A DNA stretch of 64,000 nucleotides. Origin: Actinomadura barringtoniae (GTDB lineage: Bacteria > Actinomycetota > Actinomycetes > Streptosporangiales > Streptosporangiaceae). Of the stretch, positions 9,574-18,830 are shown in pieces (the stretch's first letter is position 1; the number at the start of each line of letters is the position of its first letter). The position numbers were made by a program, and so were the translations under genes. The notes below the pieces were generated by a model, which worked only from the letters and a program-made list of their open reading frames with translations, did not search any database and was not told where the DNA came from. The stretch lies in contig NZ_JAGEOJ010000002.1 in NCBI RefSeq assembly GCF_017573505.1, positions 310,001-374,000 on the forward strand. The letters run 5' to 3'.

Positions 9574-9735
9574 GGGGAGCTCCTTCTCGCTCCGATTCCA
9601 CCCAAGCGCGGAGCGGCCGGGTCTCCTCCTGAGGTAAGAGCCCGATGCCCCGCTTGCCGGGACTGTACCCGCGATTGCGCGGGTCGCTCGTCGCCCGGTC
9701 GTTCACGACAAGTCTTCCCAGCTCAGGACCGGTTT

Positions 9736-9751
9736 AGTGGTCTATTCCAAT
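9736..9751. promoter_or_regulatory. DasR/GntR-like operator candidate between ppdK and GH15
   Basis: AGTGGTCTATTCCAAT matches 13 of 16 positions of the imperfect palindrome AGTGGTCTAGACCACT bound by actinobacterial GntR/HutC regulators such as DasR. It lies in the 272-bp divergent region, 95 bp before the preferred GH15 start. The match is by eye and the right half is degenerate. Confidence 0.4.
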
Positions 9752-9845
9752 GCGGACATTCCAGACAGATGTCGCTGGAAACGACGCTGAGACATGGCTT
9801 CGCCATTGCACTGGAGAGGGAATGATGGATCAAGGAGGTGAGGTT

Positions 9846-11732
9846 GTGAGGCCGATGGTCGCCGGAGGCAGGGCGGGAGATCCGTTCGCCCCTATCGCCG
9901 ATTACGGGTTCCTGTCCGACTGCGAGACGACCGCGCTGGTGGCTCCGAGCGGGAACATCGAATGGATGTGCCTGCCCAAGATGGACTCCCCCAGCGTGTT
10001 CGGGTCGATCCTGGACCGTGACGCGGGCTATTTCAGGGTCGGGCCGGCGGGCGTGGAGGTGCCCGCCGCGCAGCGGTACATCCCGGGCACGATGGTGATG
10101 GAGACCACCTGGTGGACCCATGGCGGCTGGCTGGTGGTGACCGACGCCCTGCTGATGGGGCCGTGGCACCACGAGACCGAGCGGTCGCACACCCACCGGC
10201 GGGCCCCCACCGACTACGACGCCGACCACGTGCTGCTGCGCATGGTGCGGTGCGTGAACGGCCAGGTCCAGGTGCGCCTGGACTGCATGCCGGTGTTCGA
10301 TTACGGCCAGACGCCGGCCCAGTGGGAGCACTCGGGCGCCGGCTACCACGAGGCCGTGGCGCGCGGGAACGGCATCAACCTGCGCCTGACCACCGACATG
10401 AACGTGGGCTTCGAGGGGTCCCTGGCCACCTCGCGCACGCTGCTCAAGCAGGGTGAGGCGCGGTTCGTGGCCCTGTCCTGGAGCGAGCACGCGGCGCCGC
10501 AGGAGTACGCCGACGCGCACGAGCGGCTCGTCTGGACCGTTCACCACTGGCAGCACTGGCTGGACCGGGGCCGCTTCCCCGACCACCCGTGGCGCAGCCA
10601 CCTGCAGCGCAGCGCCCTGACGCTGAAGGGCCTGACGTTCGCCCCGTCCGGGGCCGTCGCGGCGGCCGCGACCACGTCGCTGCCCGAGACGCCCGGCGGC
10701 GACCGCAACTGGGACTACCGCTACACCTGGATCCGTGACTCCACGATGGCCCTGTGGGCCTTCTACACGCTGGGGTACGACTGGGAGGCCAACGACTTCT
10801 TCTACTTCATCACCGACGTCGCCGAGGCCTCCGAGGGCAAGCTCCAGATCATGTACGGCCTGGACGGCCGCGAGGAGCTGCCCGAGTCGACCCTCGACCA
10901 CCTGAGCGGCTACGACAATGCCAAGCCGGTCAGGATCGGCAACGAGGCCTACATGCAGGCCCAGCACGACGTGTGGGGAGCCATCATCGGCTCCATCTAT
11001 CTCTTCGTGCGCAAACGCGACCGCCTGGACGACCGCCTCTGGAAGATCGTCGTCAAGCAGGTAGAGGACGCGCTCTCCAACTGGCAGCAGCCCGACTGCG
11101 GCATGTGGGAGGTGCGGGGCGAGCCCCAGCACTTCACCTCGTCCAAGGTCTTCTGCTGGGTCGCCGCCGAGCGCGGCGCCCGCCTGGCCCGCATCCGCGG
11201 CGACGAAGAAAGAGCCGTTCGCTGGCAGGAGGCCGCCGACGAGATCCACGCCGACGTGCTGGCCAACGCGCTGGACGAACGCGGGGTCTTCACCGCCCAC
11301 TACGGCGCCCCGGCCCTGGACGCCTCGGCCCTGCTCATCCCGCTGCTGGGCTTCCTGCCGGCCGATGACAAGCGCGTCCGCGAGACGGTCCTGGCGATAG
11401 CGGACGAGCTGTCCGAGGACGACCTGGTGCTGCGCTACCGGGCCGCCGAGACCGACGACGGCTTCGAGTCCGAAGAGGGCACGTTCACGATCTGCTCGTT
11501 CTGGCTCGTCAGCGCGCTGGTGATGGTCGGTGAGCTGGAGCGGGCCAGGGCCCTGTGCGAGAAGCTGCTGTCCTACGCCAGCCCACTCCAGCTGTACGCC
11601 GAGGAGATCGATCCGCACACCGGCCGGCACCTGGGGAACTTCCCCCAGGCCTTCACCCACCTCGCGCTGATCAACGCGGTCATGCAGGTGATCCAGGCCG
11701 AGGCCGACCAGAACCCGCCGCCCCTGGCGTGA
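9846..11732 (+). CDS. Glycoside hydrolase family 15 protein (glucoamylase or trehalase type)
   Basis: 628 residues. GH15 enzymes release glucose from alpha-glucans, or cleave trehalose in the actinobacterial intracellular type. Seen: N-terminal beta domain beginning PIADYGFLSDCETTALVAPSGNIEWMCLP, the barrel motif GGDRNWDYRYTWIRDSTMALWAF with the substrate-binding Arg/Asp, a catalytic-type Glu in GMWEVRGEPQHFTSSKVFCWVA, and the C-terminal SFWLVSALVMVGELERA. There is no signal peptide, so it should be cytosolic. Two starts compete: GTG 9846 with AAGGAGGTG 5 nt upstream (chosen), and ATG 9822 behind GGAGAGGG. Being divergent from ppdK suggests shared carbon control. Confidence 0.9.
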   Translation: MRPMVAGGRAGDPFAPIADYGFLSDCETTALVAPSGNIEWMCLPKMDSPSVFGSILDRDAGYFRVGPAGVEVPAAQRYIPGTMVMETTWWTHGGWLVVTDALLMGPWHHETERSHTHRRAPTDYDADHVLLRMVRCVNGQVQVRLDCMPVFDYGQTPAQWEHSGAGYHEAVARGNGINLRLTTDMNVGFEGSLATSRTLLKQGEARFVALSWSEHAAPQEYADAHERLVWTVHHWQHWLDRGRFPDHPWRSHLQRSALTLKGLTFAPSGAVAAAATTSLPETPGGDRNWDYRYTWIRDSTMALWAFYTLGYDWEANDFFYFITDVAEASEGKLQIMYGLDGREELPESTLDHLSGYDNAKPVRIGNEAYMQAQHDVWGAIIGSIYLFVRKRDRLDDRLWKIVVKQVEDALSNWQQPDCGMWEVRGEPQHFTSSKVFCWVAAERGARLARIRGDEERAVRWQEAADEIHADVLANALDERGVFTAHYGAPALDASALLIPLLGFLPADDKRVRETVLAIADELSEDDLVLRYRAAETDDGFESEEGTFTICSFWLVSALVMVGELERARALCEKLLSYASPLQLYAEEIDPHTGRHLGNFPQAFTHLALINAVMQVIQAEADQNPPPLA

Positions 11733-11754
11733 GGCGGCGGGCGACCGCGGCGCC

Positions 11755-12441
11755 CTAGCGTGAGGCGACGCGGTCCAGCGGCGCGGGAGTGATCGTCTTC
11801 CGCGCCTTGAGGTAGGCGACGAACGCCTCGTGGTCGGGCAGGTCATTACGGTAGGCCTGCCCGAACCCGTTGAACGCCGTGTACCCGTCGGCGCCGATCA
11901 GCGTGTAGGCGAGCGCCGCGAGCCGGTACGTGCGGCTCACGTCCAGCGGCTTGCCGTCGATGAGCACGTCCTTGGGGCCGGCCCGGTCGCCCTCGGGTCG
12001 GCTCGCGTCGTAGGTGTAGCGGACGTTCTTCGAGACGCCGAACGGCGCGAACTCGCCGCCCTGCCACTGCTGCTCCAGCGCCTGGTGAAGCTGCTCGCCG
12101 GTCACGGTGACGGTCAGGATCGGGTTGCCGTAGCCGTAGGCGGTCCAGGCCTACTGGTAGGTGGTCGCGCCGTCGGCGGGCAGGTCGCCCAGCGTGCTCT
12201 CGCCCTGCGCGTTGGCCGTACGGGTGAACGCGCCGTCCTGCTTGGCGACCACCTCGGCGGCGCGCTTGTCGCCGCGCGACTTCCAGTAGTCGGCGATCTT
12301 CTGGACGGCCGGGTCGGGCGCGATGTCGCGGGTGGTCGGATGGTTGACCGCGGTGGTCTTGTCGCGGAGCACCTCGCCGCTGAGCGGGTCGAGCTTCAGG
12401 TCGAGCCGACCAGGGTGTCGGGCACGGTCAGGTTGATGAAG
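11755..12441 (-). pseudogene. Degraded 5'-nucleotidase / cyclic phosphodiesterase
   Basis: Remnant of a UshA/CpdB-type secreted nucleotidase. The distal part keeps the C-terminal substrate domain: TGEQLHQALEQQW, DGKPLDVSRTYRLAA and IGADGYTAFNGFG. A TAG at 12151-12153 interrupts the same frame exactly where TYQ is followed by AWTAYGYGNPILTVT. Just before it, GESTLGDLPADG runs straight into ATTYQ, so the usual block carrying the N-P-G-G-x-R motif is missing. Upstream remains VGFINLTVPDTLV, then a TGA and frame change near 12408. The whole metallophosphatase domain is gone. Three lesions make function very unlikely. Confidence 0.85.
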
Positions 12442-12508
12442 CCGACCGGTGTGACGTGCTGGGATAGGCTGAACGCCCGGATGCTGCGGCGGTCTAAGAG
12501 GAGACGAC

Positions 12509-13135
12509 TTGTCGGCAATCTTCGACTGGGCGAAGGGCGAGAATCTTCAGCCAGAGCCCATCACCGTCGAGATCTGGAAGCAGCTCCCTGAGGAATTCTG
12601 CCGTCAGGTCGAGGTGCTCAACGGCGAGGCGATCAGGGCAGAGTCACCGTCCAGAGAGCACCAGAAAGCAGCACGCAGGCTGGCAGACATGATCGAGTCC
12701 GCCGCCGAGGAGCACATGAGGCGACACGATGGGTCTTGCCTGGATGTCAGCAGCGACTTCGACGTCCTGCTCTGGCAGTTTCCCAGCGCGACCATCCGCC
12801 GGCCTGACGTGGCGTTGTTCGAGTGCGCGCCACCCGATGAGAGACCCCTGCGGGTTCACCGCGTGAAGCTCGCCGTCGAGGTCGTCTCCCCGGGGAGCGA
12901 GAAGACTGACACGGCCGACAAGAAGGCCGAGTACGCGCTGGCAGGCATCCCTTGGTACTGGCTGGTGTGGGTCGCCGACAATCAGGTGACCTCGATCGAG
13001 GTCCATGTCCTGGACCACGCCTTCGATCAGTATCGACCGCATGTCGTCCTCGAACCCGTGTCCGATCGCACGACCATCGACGTGCCGATTCGGGTCCACA
13101 TCGACTGGCGGCGGCTCGCCGAACTGTCGCGCTGA
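12509..13135 (+). CDS. Uma2 family (DUF820) putative endonuclease
   Basis: 208 residues, usual size for Uma2 proteins, which have a PD-(D/E)XK restriction-like fold. Expected core residues are visible: the Asp in RRPDVALFE near residue 99, KLAVEVVSPGSEKTDTADKKAEYA with Glu in strand beta-3, and the later Lys, followed by GIPWYWLVW. The biological role of the family is unsettled; many copies exist in actinomycetes and cyanobacteria. It uses a TTG start behind AGAGGAGA. The coding region looks less GC-rich than its neighbours, and it sits beside a decayed nucleotidase gene, consistent with acquired or fast-changing DNA. No partner gene is evident. Confidence 0.8.
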   Translation: MSAIFDWAKGENLQPEPITVEIWKQLPEEFCRQVEVLNGEAIRAESPSREHQKAARRLADMIESAAEEHMRRHDGSCLDVSSDFDVLLWQFPSATIRRPDVALFECAPPDERPLRVHRVKLAVEVVSPGSEKTDTADKKAEYALAGIPWYWLVWVADNQVTSIEVHVLDHAFDQYRPHVVLEPVSDRTTIDVPIRVHIDWRRLAELSR

Positions 13136-13179
13136 CGGTGCGGGGGCCGTGGCCTGTGGGTTAGGTGGTCCTGGCTGTG

Positions 13180-13293
13180 AAAAACGCGAATGTGTCTCAT
13201 GGCGCCAGACCAAGGTCGTCATGAGGCATTGCCGGGGCAGTAAAGGCGAATTATTTTCACGATGCCAGCTCCCAACCGAACGAAGGAGTTTCG
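13180..13293 (+). promoter_or_regulatory. Duplicated upstream region, copy 1 (before secreted protein 1)
   Basis: CCAGACCAAGGTCGTCA (13205-13221) and CAGTAAAGGCGAATTA with TTTCACGATGCC (13238-13266) recur before the second gene with the same 16-nt spacing. AAGGAG then precedes the GTG start. The conserved boxes probably carry the promoter and an operator, but no known sigma or regulator consensus fits clearly. Confidence 0.7.
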
Positions 13294-13974
13294 GTGGCAT
13301 CTGTAAGAACTCTCGTCACAGTCGGCGCCGCGGTCGTTGCCGCGGCGGCCCTCGCCGCCCCGCCCGCCTCCGCCGCCGCCACGACGATCCGCAAGGGCTC
13401 GGCGACCGCCGACGCCTACTCCGGCAACGTGCAGGCATCACTGCTCGGGACCGCCGAGGTCTCCACCTCCCTCGGCGGCGGCTCGTGCAACCAGTCCACG
13501 ATGACCGGCTCGACCGGCTCGGACGGGACCAACCTCAACATCAGCGCGGCCACGTTCGCCAACGACCCGGGCCCCGGCTGCCCGGGCGGCGGCGGCACGG
13601 TCACCGTGTCCACCGAGAACCTGCCCTGGTCGGGCGGCAGCGCCGTCTTCGACGGGTCGCACGCCGGCGGCCGGGACGCGGTCATCACGATCGCTGGCTT
13701 CCGCGTCAAGGCGGTCGCCAGCATCCTCGGCGGGATCACCTGCTACTACGGCGGCTCCCTCACCGCCGACGGCTTCAACCCCGACAACCCCGGAAGGACC
13801 GACACCGGCGTCGCCGAGGCGCAGGTGAGCGTGAAGGGCGCGACCGTACAGAAGCAGGACGGCGGCAACGCCCTCTGCCCCGCCACCGCGACGGTCACCG
13901 CCAACTACAAGCTGCTCGGCGAGAAGACCGCCGGGTCCGGCACGTTCGACCAGACGCTCTACATCACCGGCTGA
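13294..13974 (+). CDS. Secreted four-cysteine protein, twin 1 (unknown function)
   Basis: 226 residues from GTG at 13294. A classical Sec signal peptide of about 28 residues ends near PPASA-AA. The mature part is rich in Gly, Ser and Thr, with predicted short beta strands and four cysteines (GSCNQS, PGCPGG, ITCYYGG, ALCPAT) at positions shared with its twin, suggesting two disulfides. The motif NLPWSGG and the ending YKLLGEKTAGSGTFDQTLYITG are also shared. I do not recognise a family. It should be exported as a small beta-rich protein. The gene stands alone with its own upstream control region. Confidence 0.8.
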   Translation: MASVRTLVTVGAAVVAAAALAAPPASAAATTIRKGSATADAYSGNVQASLLGTAEVSTSLGGGSCNQSTMTGSTGSDGTNLNISAATFANDPGPGCPGGGGTVTVSTENLPWSGGSAVFDGSHAGGRDAVITIAGFRVKAVASILGGITCYYGGSLTADGFNPDNPGRTDTGVAEAQVSVKGATVQKQDGGNALCPATATVTANYKLLGEKTAGSGTFDQTLYITG

Positions 13975-14139
13975 CCGTCCCGCGGCCGGCCGTCCCACCC
14001 CTCGGCGGGAACCGTGTGATCCCCGGCGGTAACCCCGCCTGACCTGGGACGAAAGGCCGTACGACCCCTCAGCGGACGACCGCGTGACGCCCCATCCCCG
14101 TCACGCGGTCGTCCGCTGCCGGGACAGCGGTCCGTCCGA

Positions 14140-14253
14140 AAACGCGAGGGTGTCTCAATCCGGCCAGACCAAGGTCGTCACAAACCCTTGCTCGGCCAGT
14201 AAAGGCGAATTACTTTCACGATGCCCACCCCGAACCGGACAAGGGAGCTTCCG
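14140..14253 (+). promoter_or_regulatory. Duplicated upstream region, copy 2 (before secreted protein 2)
   Basis: The same two boxes as copy 1 lie at 14164-14180 and 14197-14225, again 16 nt apart and ending about 34 nt before the GTG start. Bases between the boxes have diverged, so the boxes themselves look selected. Confidence 0.7.
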
Positions 14254-14934
14254 GTGGCACGTATCAGACAGTTCGCTTCAGTCGGCATCGCAGCGACCGC
14301 CGCGGTCGCCATCGCCGTCCCCTCCGCATCCGCCGCGACCACCACCATCCGCCGCGACAGCGCCACCGGCGCCGCCTACTCGGGCAACGTACGGGCCTCG
14401 CTGCTCGGCAGCGCCACCGTGTCGACCTCGATCGGCAGCGGCAGCTGCAACGAGTCGGTCATGAACGGGTCCGTCAGCTCGAACGGCACCGGCCTCAGCG
14501 TCAGCAACGCCACGTTCAGCAGCAACGGCGGCGGCGCCTGCACGGGCACCACCACCGCCACCATCACCGCCCAGAACCTCCCCTGGAGCGGTGGCAACGT
14601 CACCTTCGACTCCGCCCACACCGGCAACCGTGACGCCTCCGTCACGATCGCCAACTTCCGCGTCAAGGCGGTCGTGAACATCTTCGGCGGGATCACCTGC
14701 ATCTACGGCGGCTCCCTCACCGCCAACGGCTACAACCGCGACAACACCCACCGCCCGGTGACCACCAACAACCAGGCCCAGGTCGGCATCACGAACGCGA
14801 CCGTGAACAAGGTCTCGTCCGGCAGTAACTTCCTCTGCCCGGGCACCGCCAGCGTCACCGCCAACTACCAGCTCCAAGGTGAGGTGACCGCCGGAGGCGG
14901 GAACTTCACCCAGGCTCTCTACGTGACGTCCTGA
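14254..14934 (+). CDS. Secreted four-cysteine protein, twin 2 (unknown function)
   Basis: 226 residues, exactly the length of twin 1. GTG at 14254 was chosen by alignment with the twin (VARIRQFASVGIAA against MASVRTLVTVGAAV) and by the AAGGGAG site, although an in-frame ATG exists 33 nt upstream. Signal peptide ends near PSASA-AT. The four cysteines (GSCNES, GACTGT, ITCIYGG, FLCPGT) align with the twin, as do YSGNVRASLLGSATVSTS and NLPWSGGNVTFDS. Identity is moderate, so the tandem duplication is not recent. Function unknown; a secreted structural or surface protein is one possibility. Confidence 0.8.
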   Translation: MARIRQFASVGIAATAAVAIAVPSASAATTTIRRDSATGAAYSGNVRASLLGSATVSTSIGSGSCNESVMNGSVSSNGTGLSVSNATFSSNGGGACTGTTTATITAQNLPWSGGNVTFDSAHTGNRDASVTIANFRVKAVVNIFGGITCIYGGSLTANGYNRDNTHRPVTTNNQAQVGITNATVNKVSSGSNFLCPGTASVTANYQLQGEVTAGGGNFTQALYVTS

Positions 14935-14969
14935 TGTGCGCCGGGTCGCGGTCCACTGACCCCGGCCAC

Positions 14970-15055
14970 GCACGCGAGCGCGTTACCTGAGTCTCGGGCG
15001 CGACGCCGAAGGCGAGCGCCCGGGACTCAGATCGCGAAGCGATGTCGCGCTCGCC
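14970..15055 (+). repeat. Family 2 structured repeat, copy B
   Basis: Same 86-bp length and constant frame as copy A: GCACGCGAGCGCG (14970-14982), ATCGCGAAGCGATG (15031-15044) and CGCGCTCGCC. The inner stem CTGAGTCTCGGGCGC (14987-15001) pairs with 15016-15030 apart from one T-G wobble and is unrelated to the copy A stem. It sits between the convergent secreted-protein and glyS genes. The GCCGAGCCGCCAG module follows at 15073-15085. Confidence 0.93.
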
Positions 15056-15119
15056 GCTTTGGCGGTTCGGGGGCCGAGCCGCCAGACTCCGCCCCCGAGG
15101 CCGCGAAAGCCGATAAAGA

Positions 15120-15151
15120 GGGCCGCCCCTCTGCTGGAGCAGGGGCGGCCC
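15120..15151 (-). terminator. glyS terminator hairpin
   Basis: GGGCCGCCCCT (15120-15130) pairs perfectly with 15141-15151 around a 10-nt loop. Read on the minus strand the stem is followed by TCTTTATC. It lies 28 nt past the glyS stop. Confidence 0.85.
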
Positions 15152-15179
15152 TTGCCGTTCGCCGATGGTCTTCCGGCGG

Positions 15180-16568
<1,389 letters not shown>

Positions 16569-16758
16569 ATGAGTTCTCCATCCAACTGGCGGTCGGCGGG
16601 ATAGTTCGGATGCCTCGCCCGCCCCCGGCATGAAGGCGGCGGCGAAGCGCGATTGAGATCCCCGGTGTGATGCCCCCGGACGCACGTGTCCCCGGCGCCG
16701 AAGAGCGTTTCCGAGTCTAGGGCACGGGTCTGACCACGTGGACGTCGACTCGGTGAAT

Positions 16759-16787
16759 CCGAACGGTCACAGTCCGTCACCGTTCGG
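16759..16787 (-). terminator. Hairpin after the DUF1906 gene
   Basis: CCGAACGGT (16759-16767) pairs with ACCGTTCGG (16779-16787) around an 11-nt loop, 9 nt past the DUF1906 stop. No T-run follows, so this is a candidate terminator only. The rest of 16569-16796 shows nothing further beyond the glyS promoter region. Confidence 0.6.
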
Positions 16788-16796
16788 CTCCCGCGT

Positions 16797-18086
16797 TCAG
16801 TAGACCCGCCCGTCGACGATGTTGCTGTCGACGTTCAGGGTGATGCCGCCGTGCTTCTCGTTGTGGCCGCCCTTGTACTGCTTGATCCGCTTGTGCGGCT
16901 GCCACCAGGAGTCGGGCAGGTACGGGCTGCCGATCGTGCGGGCCTTGCCGTCCCAGTGCGCGAACCAGATGGACTTGGGCTTGGTGATGCCGGTGGCCCA
17001 GCCGAGGTCGCGGACCGCCGCGCCGGCGCTGCTGTAGACGCCGGAGACGTAGTGGCGGGCCTTCAGCCCGGTCGACCAGGAGTGCAGGAAGGTCAGGACG
17101 GCCTGGCGGCACTTGGTCTTGCGGCTGTCGTAGGCCTCGATGTCGAAGTAGATCGGCTTCTTGCGCGGGATGCCGAGGGCCCTGGCACGGCTGACGGCGT
17201 CGGCTGCGGCCTTGCGTCCCTCGGTCGCCGCGTTCTTGGTGGTGAAGCGGCTGCGGAACTTGGTGCAGGGCGCCTGGAGCCCCACGTACGTCGGGATCAG
17301 GCGATAGCCCATCCGCCGCACCGACCGCACCCAGGTGCTGGTCAGGTTGGGCTGGTAGCAGCCGCGCGCCGCGCCGCCGATGTAGATGTTGCTGATTCCG
17401 TACGTGCGGCGCCAGGCGGCCATCGTCGTCAGCGAGGGTGCCGCGCAGGTGTCGAAACCTTTGCCGGTGGCCCATTTGCGCAGCTTCGTCTCGACGCGCA
17501 CCGGCCCCGTCCTGCGTTCGGAGGAAGCCTCGGGCCTCCATGACGACGACAGCCGCATGCCACGGATCGCCGACTGCAGCGCAGCCGGGTCGGCGCCGTA
17601 CGAGGCATCGATCGACACGCCCGCCTCGGGCAGGTCGAGCCGGAAGCTGTGGTCGTCGTCAGGCCGTACGACCTGGGTCGCGAGCCGGTCGGCCCGCACC
17701 GGGGCGCGCCGCCGTTGCGCCGAGGGAGAGGCTCCGCCGAGCGGCCCGATCCGCATCGTCTCGGCGCCGCCGATCAGGCGCGCCGGGCAGTCGGGCTGAG
17801 CTCCGGGCCGGCCGAGGTAGATCGCCGGCCGGTCCAGCCGTACGCAGCGCGTCGGATCGCGGTCGAGCCGGTGGACCTCCCACCCGGCCGGGACCGGGAT
17901 GCGCGCGCCCCGGTACTCGACCGTCCTGGCGCCCTTCGAGGCGGCCCGTTCCGACGACCCGGCCCGCTCTAGCGCGGCGGGCGGGTGGGCCGGGGCCCCC
18001 GCGGCGGCCGGGCCGACGGCGGCGACGAGAGGGGCGAGTACGACCGCCCCGAGCGTTCCACTGAGTACCGGACCATGCCGCATCAC
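16797..18086 (-). CDS. Secreted DUF1906 (glycoside-hydrolase-like) protein
   Basis: 429 residues: signal peptide (about 1-30), a roughly 160-residue N-terminal region of unknown type, then a DUF1906/Rv2525c-like TIM-barrel domain from about residue 210 (KGFDTCAAPSLTTMAAW). Barrel motifs include ISNIYIGGAARGC, GYRLIPTYVG, PIYFDIEAYD with acidic residues where GH25-like enzymes have catalytic ones, and IKQYKGGHNEKHGG near the end. Related proteins are exported, often by Tat, and are suspected to act on the cell wall or envelope glycans. The activity is unproven. Upstream (18119-18138) is a small dyad around ACCGTCACGGACGGT. Confidence 0.85.
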   Translation of the reverse strand: MMRHGPVLSGTLGAVVLAPLVAAVGPAAAGAPAHPPAALERAGSSERAASKGARTVEYRGARIPVPAGWEVHRLDRDPTRCVRLDRPAIYLGRPGAQPDCPARLIGGAETMRIGPLGGASPSAQRRRAPVRADRLATQVVRPDDDHSFRLDLPEAGVSIDASYGADPAALQSAIRGMRLSSSWRPEASSERRTGPVRVETKLRKWATGKGFDTCAAPSLTTMAAWRRTYGISNIYIGGAARGCYQPNLTSTWVRSVRRMGYRLIPTYVGLQAPCTKFRSRFTTKNAATEGRKAAADAVSRARALGIPRKKPIYFDIEAYDSRKTKCRQAVLTFLHSWSTGLKARHYVSGVYSSAGAAVRDLGWATGITKPKSIWFAHWDGKARTIGSPYLPDSWWQPHKRIKQYKGGHNEKHGGITLNVDSNIVDGRVY

Positions 18087-18149
18087 AATCCCCCCGTGTC
18101 ACGGTGTCGGAGGAGAAGATGACCGTCACGGACGGTGACCAAACGGGAG

Positions 18150-18455
18150 CTACGCGTTCTTTTCCCTGCGCTGCCGTTCGTTGACGACCTCGTAGGCGCC
18201 CGGCTCGTCCACCGCCATCGTCGCCAGCGGGATGAACTCCAGCCGTACCTCGTAGGCGCCGAGCGCCCGCCGGTAGTAGCCCGCGCCCTCCCACTCGGTG
18301 ACGATCGCCCACAGGTCGGGCTCGTCCACCGTGCGCGCCAGCCGTCCCGACACGTAGCCATCGCTCGCGGCGAGCAGGTCGAGCACCGAGGTCATCCGGC
18401 GGACGAACTCGTCGGACTCCGCGTCCGGCACGCGGTACCGGGTAATGGCGATCAT
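18150..18455 (-). CDS. Antibiotic biosynthesis monooxygenase (ABM) domain protein
   Basis: 101 residues forming one ABM-like dimeric alpha-beta barrel: MIAITRYRVP at the start, FVRRMTSVLDLLAASDGYVSG, and WAIVTEWEGAGYYRRALGAYEVR. Such proteins include cofactor-free monooxygenases and many small proteins of unknown role, so the catalytic assignment is open. The ATG at 18455 has GGGAGGA upstream. It is divergent from the small membrane protein gene starting at 18493, with only 37 bp between, so the two promoters must overlap. Confidence 0.8.
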   Translation of the reverse strand: MIAITRYRVPDAESDEFVRRMTSVLDLLAASDGYVSGRLARTVDEPDLWAIVTEWEGAGYYRRALGAYEVRLEFIPLATMAVDEPGAYEVVNERQRREKNA

Positions 18456-18492
18456 CGGGCCATCCTCCCAGGGCCCGGGATACGTTGGGCCC

Positions 18493-18798
18493 GTGAACAC
18501 ACAGGGTGAAGCCACCGGGATGCGCGGGGCGGTCGAGCGCTGGAGCGCCAGGCCGGTGGTGTTCTTGCACACACTCCCCCGCTGGGTCCTGCTCGCCGTC
18601 GTCTTCGTCCTGCTGGTGGTCGGCATGTGGGGCACCGGCTGGGTCGGGGCGGCGGGACTGCTGGTCCTGCTGGTCTTCCTGGCCTGGTTCGCCTACCTCA
18701 ACTGGCCCGCCCTGGACACCTCGGGCCGCGCCCTCCGCGTGGCCGCGATGGCCGTTTTGACGGCGTTCGCCCTGGGTCACGCGCTTGGACGGTTTTGA
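18493..18798 (+). CDS. Small two-helix membrane protein (DUF6703-like)
   Basis: 101 residues from GTG 18493. A basic N-terminus (MRGAVERWSARPVVF) leads into two close hydrophobic helices (about residues 34-50 and 54-72) and a short third hydrophobic stretch. The pattern R-x-x-V-x(8)-FLHTLPRWVL resembles actinobacterial proteins listed as DUF6703, from memory. Function unknown. Its TGA stop lies inside the Zur-box-like palindrome preceding znuA. Confidence 0.7.
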   Translation: MNTQGEATGMRGAVERWSARPVVFLHTLPRWVLLAVVFVLLVVGMWGTGWVGAAGLLVLLVFLAWFAYLNWPALDTSGRALRVAAMAVLTAFALGHALGRF

Positions 18799-18810
18799 CA
18801 ACGGTTTTCA
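18796..18810. promoter_or_regulatory. Zur-box-like operator upstream of znuA
   Basis: TGACAACGGTTTTCA is a 7-1-7 palindrome with one mismatch (TGAcAAC against TGAaAAC), the form of actinobacterial Zur boxes. It begins at the stop codon of the preceding gene and ends 20 nt before the znuA start. The last gene of the operon encodes a Fur-family protein, so autoregulation by zinc is the likely logic. Confidence 0.75.
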
Positions 18811-18830
18811 TCTTCGTCCACACTTGAGGG

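Noticed and set aside
6988..9825. A 945-codon open frame antisense to ppdK
   Set aside because: Shadow of a high-GC gene: it mirrors ppdK codons, is full of Val/Gly/Arg/Asp runs and matches no family.
9723..11846. A 707-codon open frame antisense to the GH15 gene
   Set aside because: It lies opposite clear GH15 motifs, and its product is low-complexity shadow sequence.
13238..13266. A WhiG-type sporulation promoter before the twin secreted genes
   Set aside because: A TAAA element with suitable spacing is present, but the -10 part (CACGATGC) fits the WhiG consensus poorly.
16569..16758. A T-box leader upstream of glyS
   Set aside because: No T-box core sequence or specifier-like stem was seen, and actinobacterial T-boxes mainly precede ileS.
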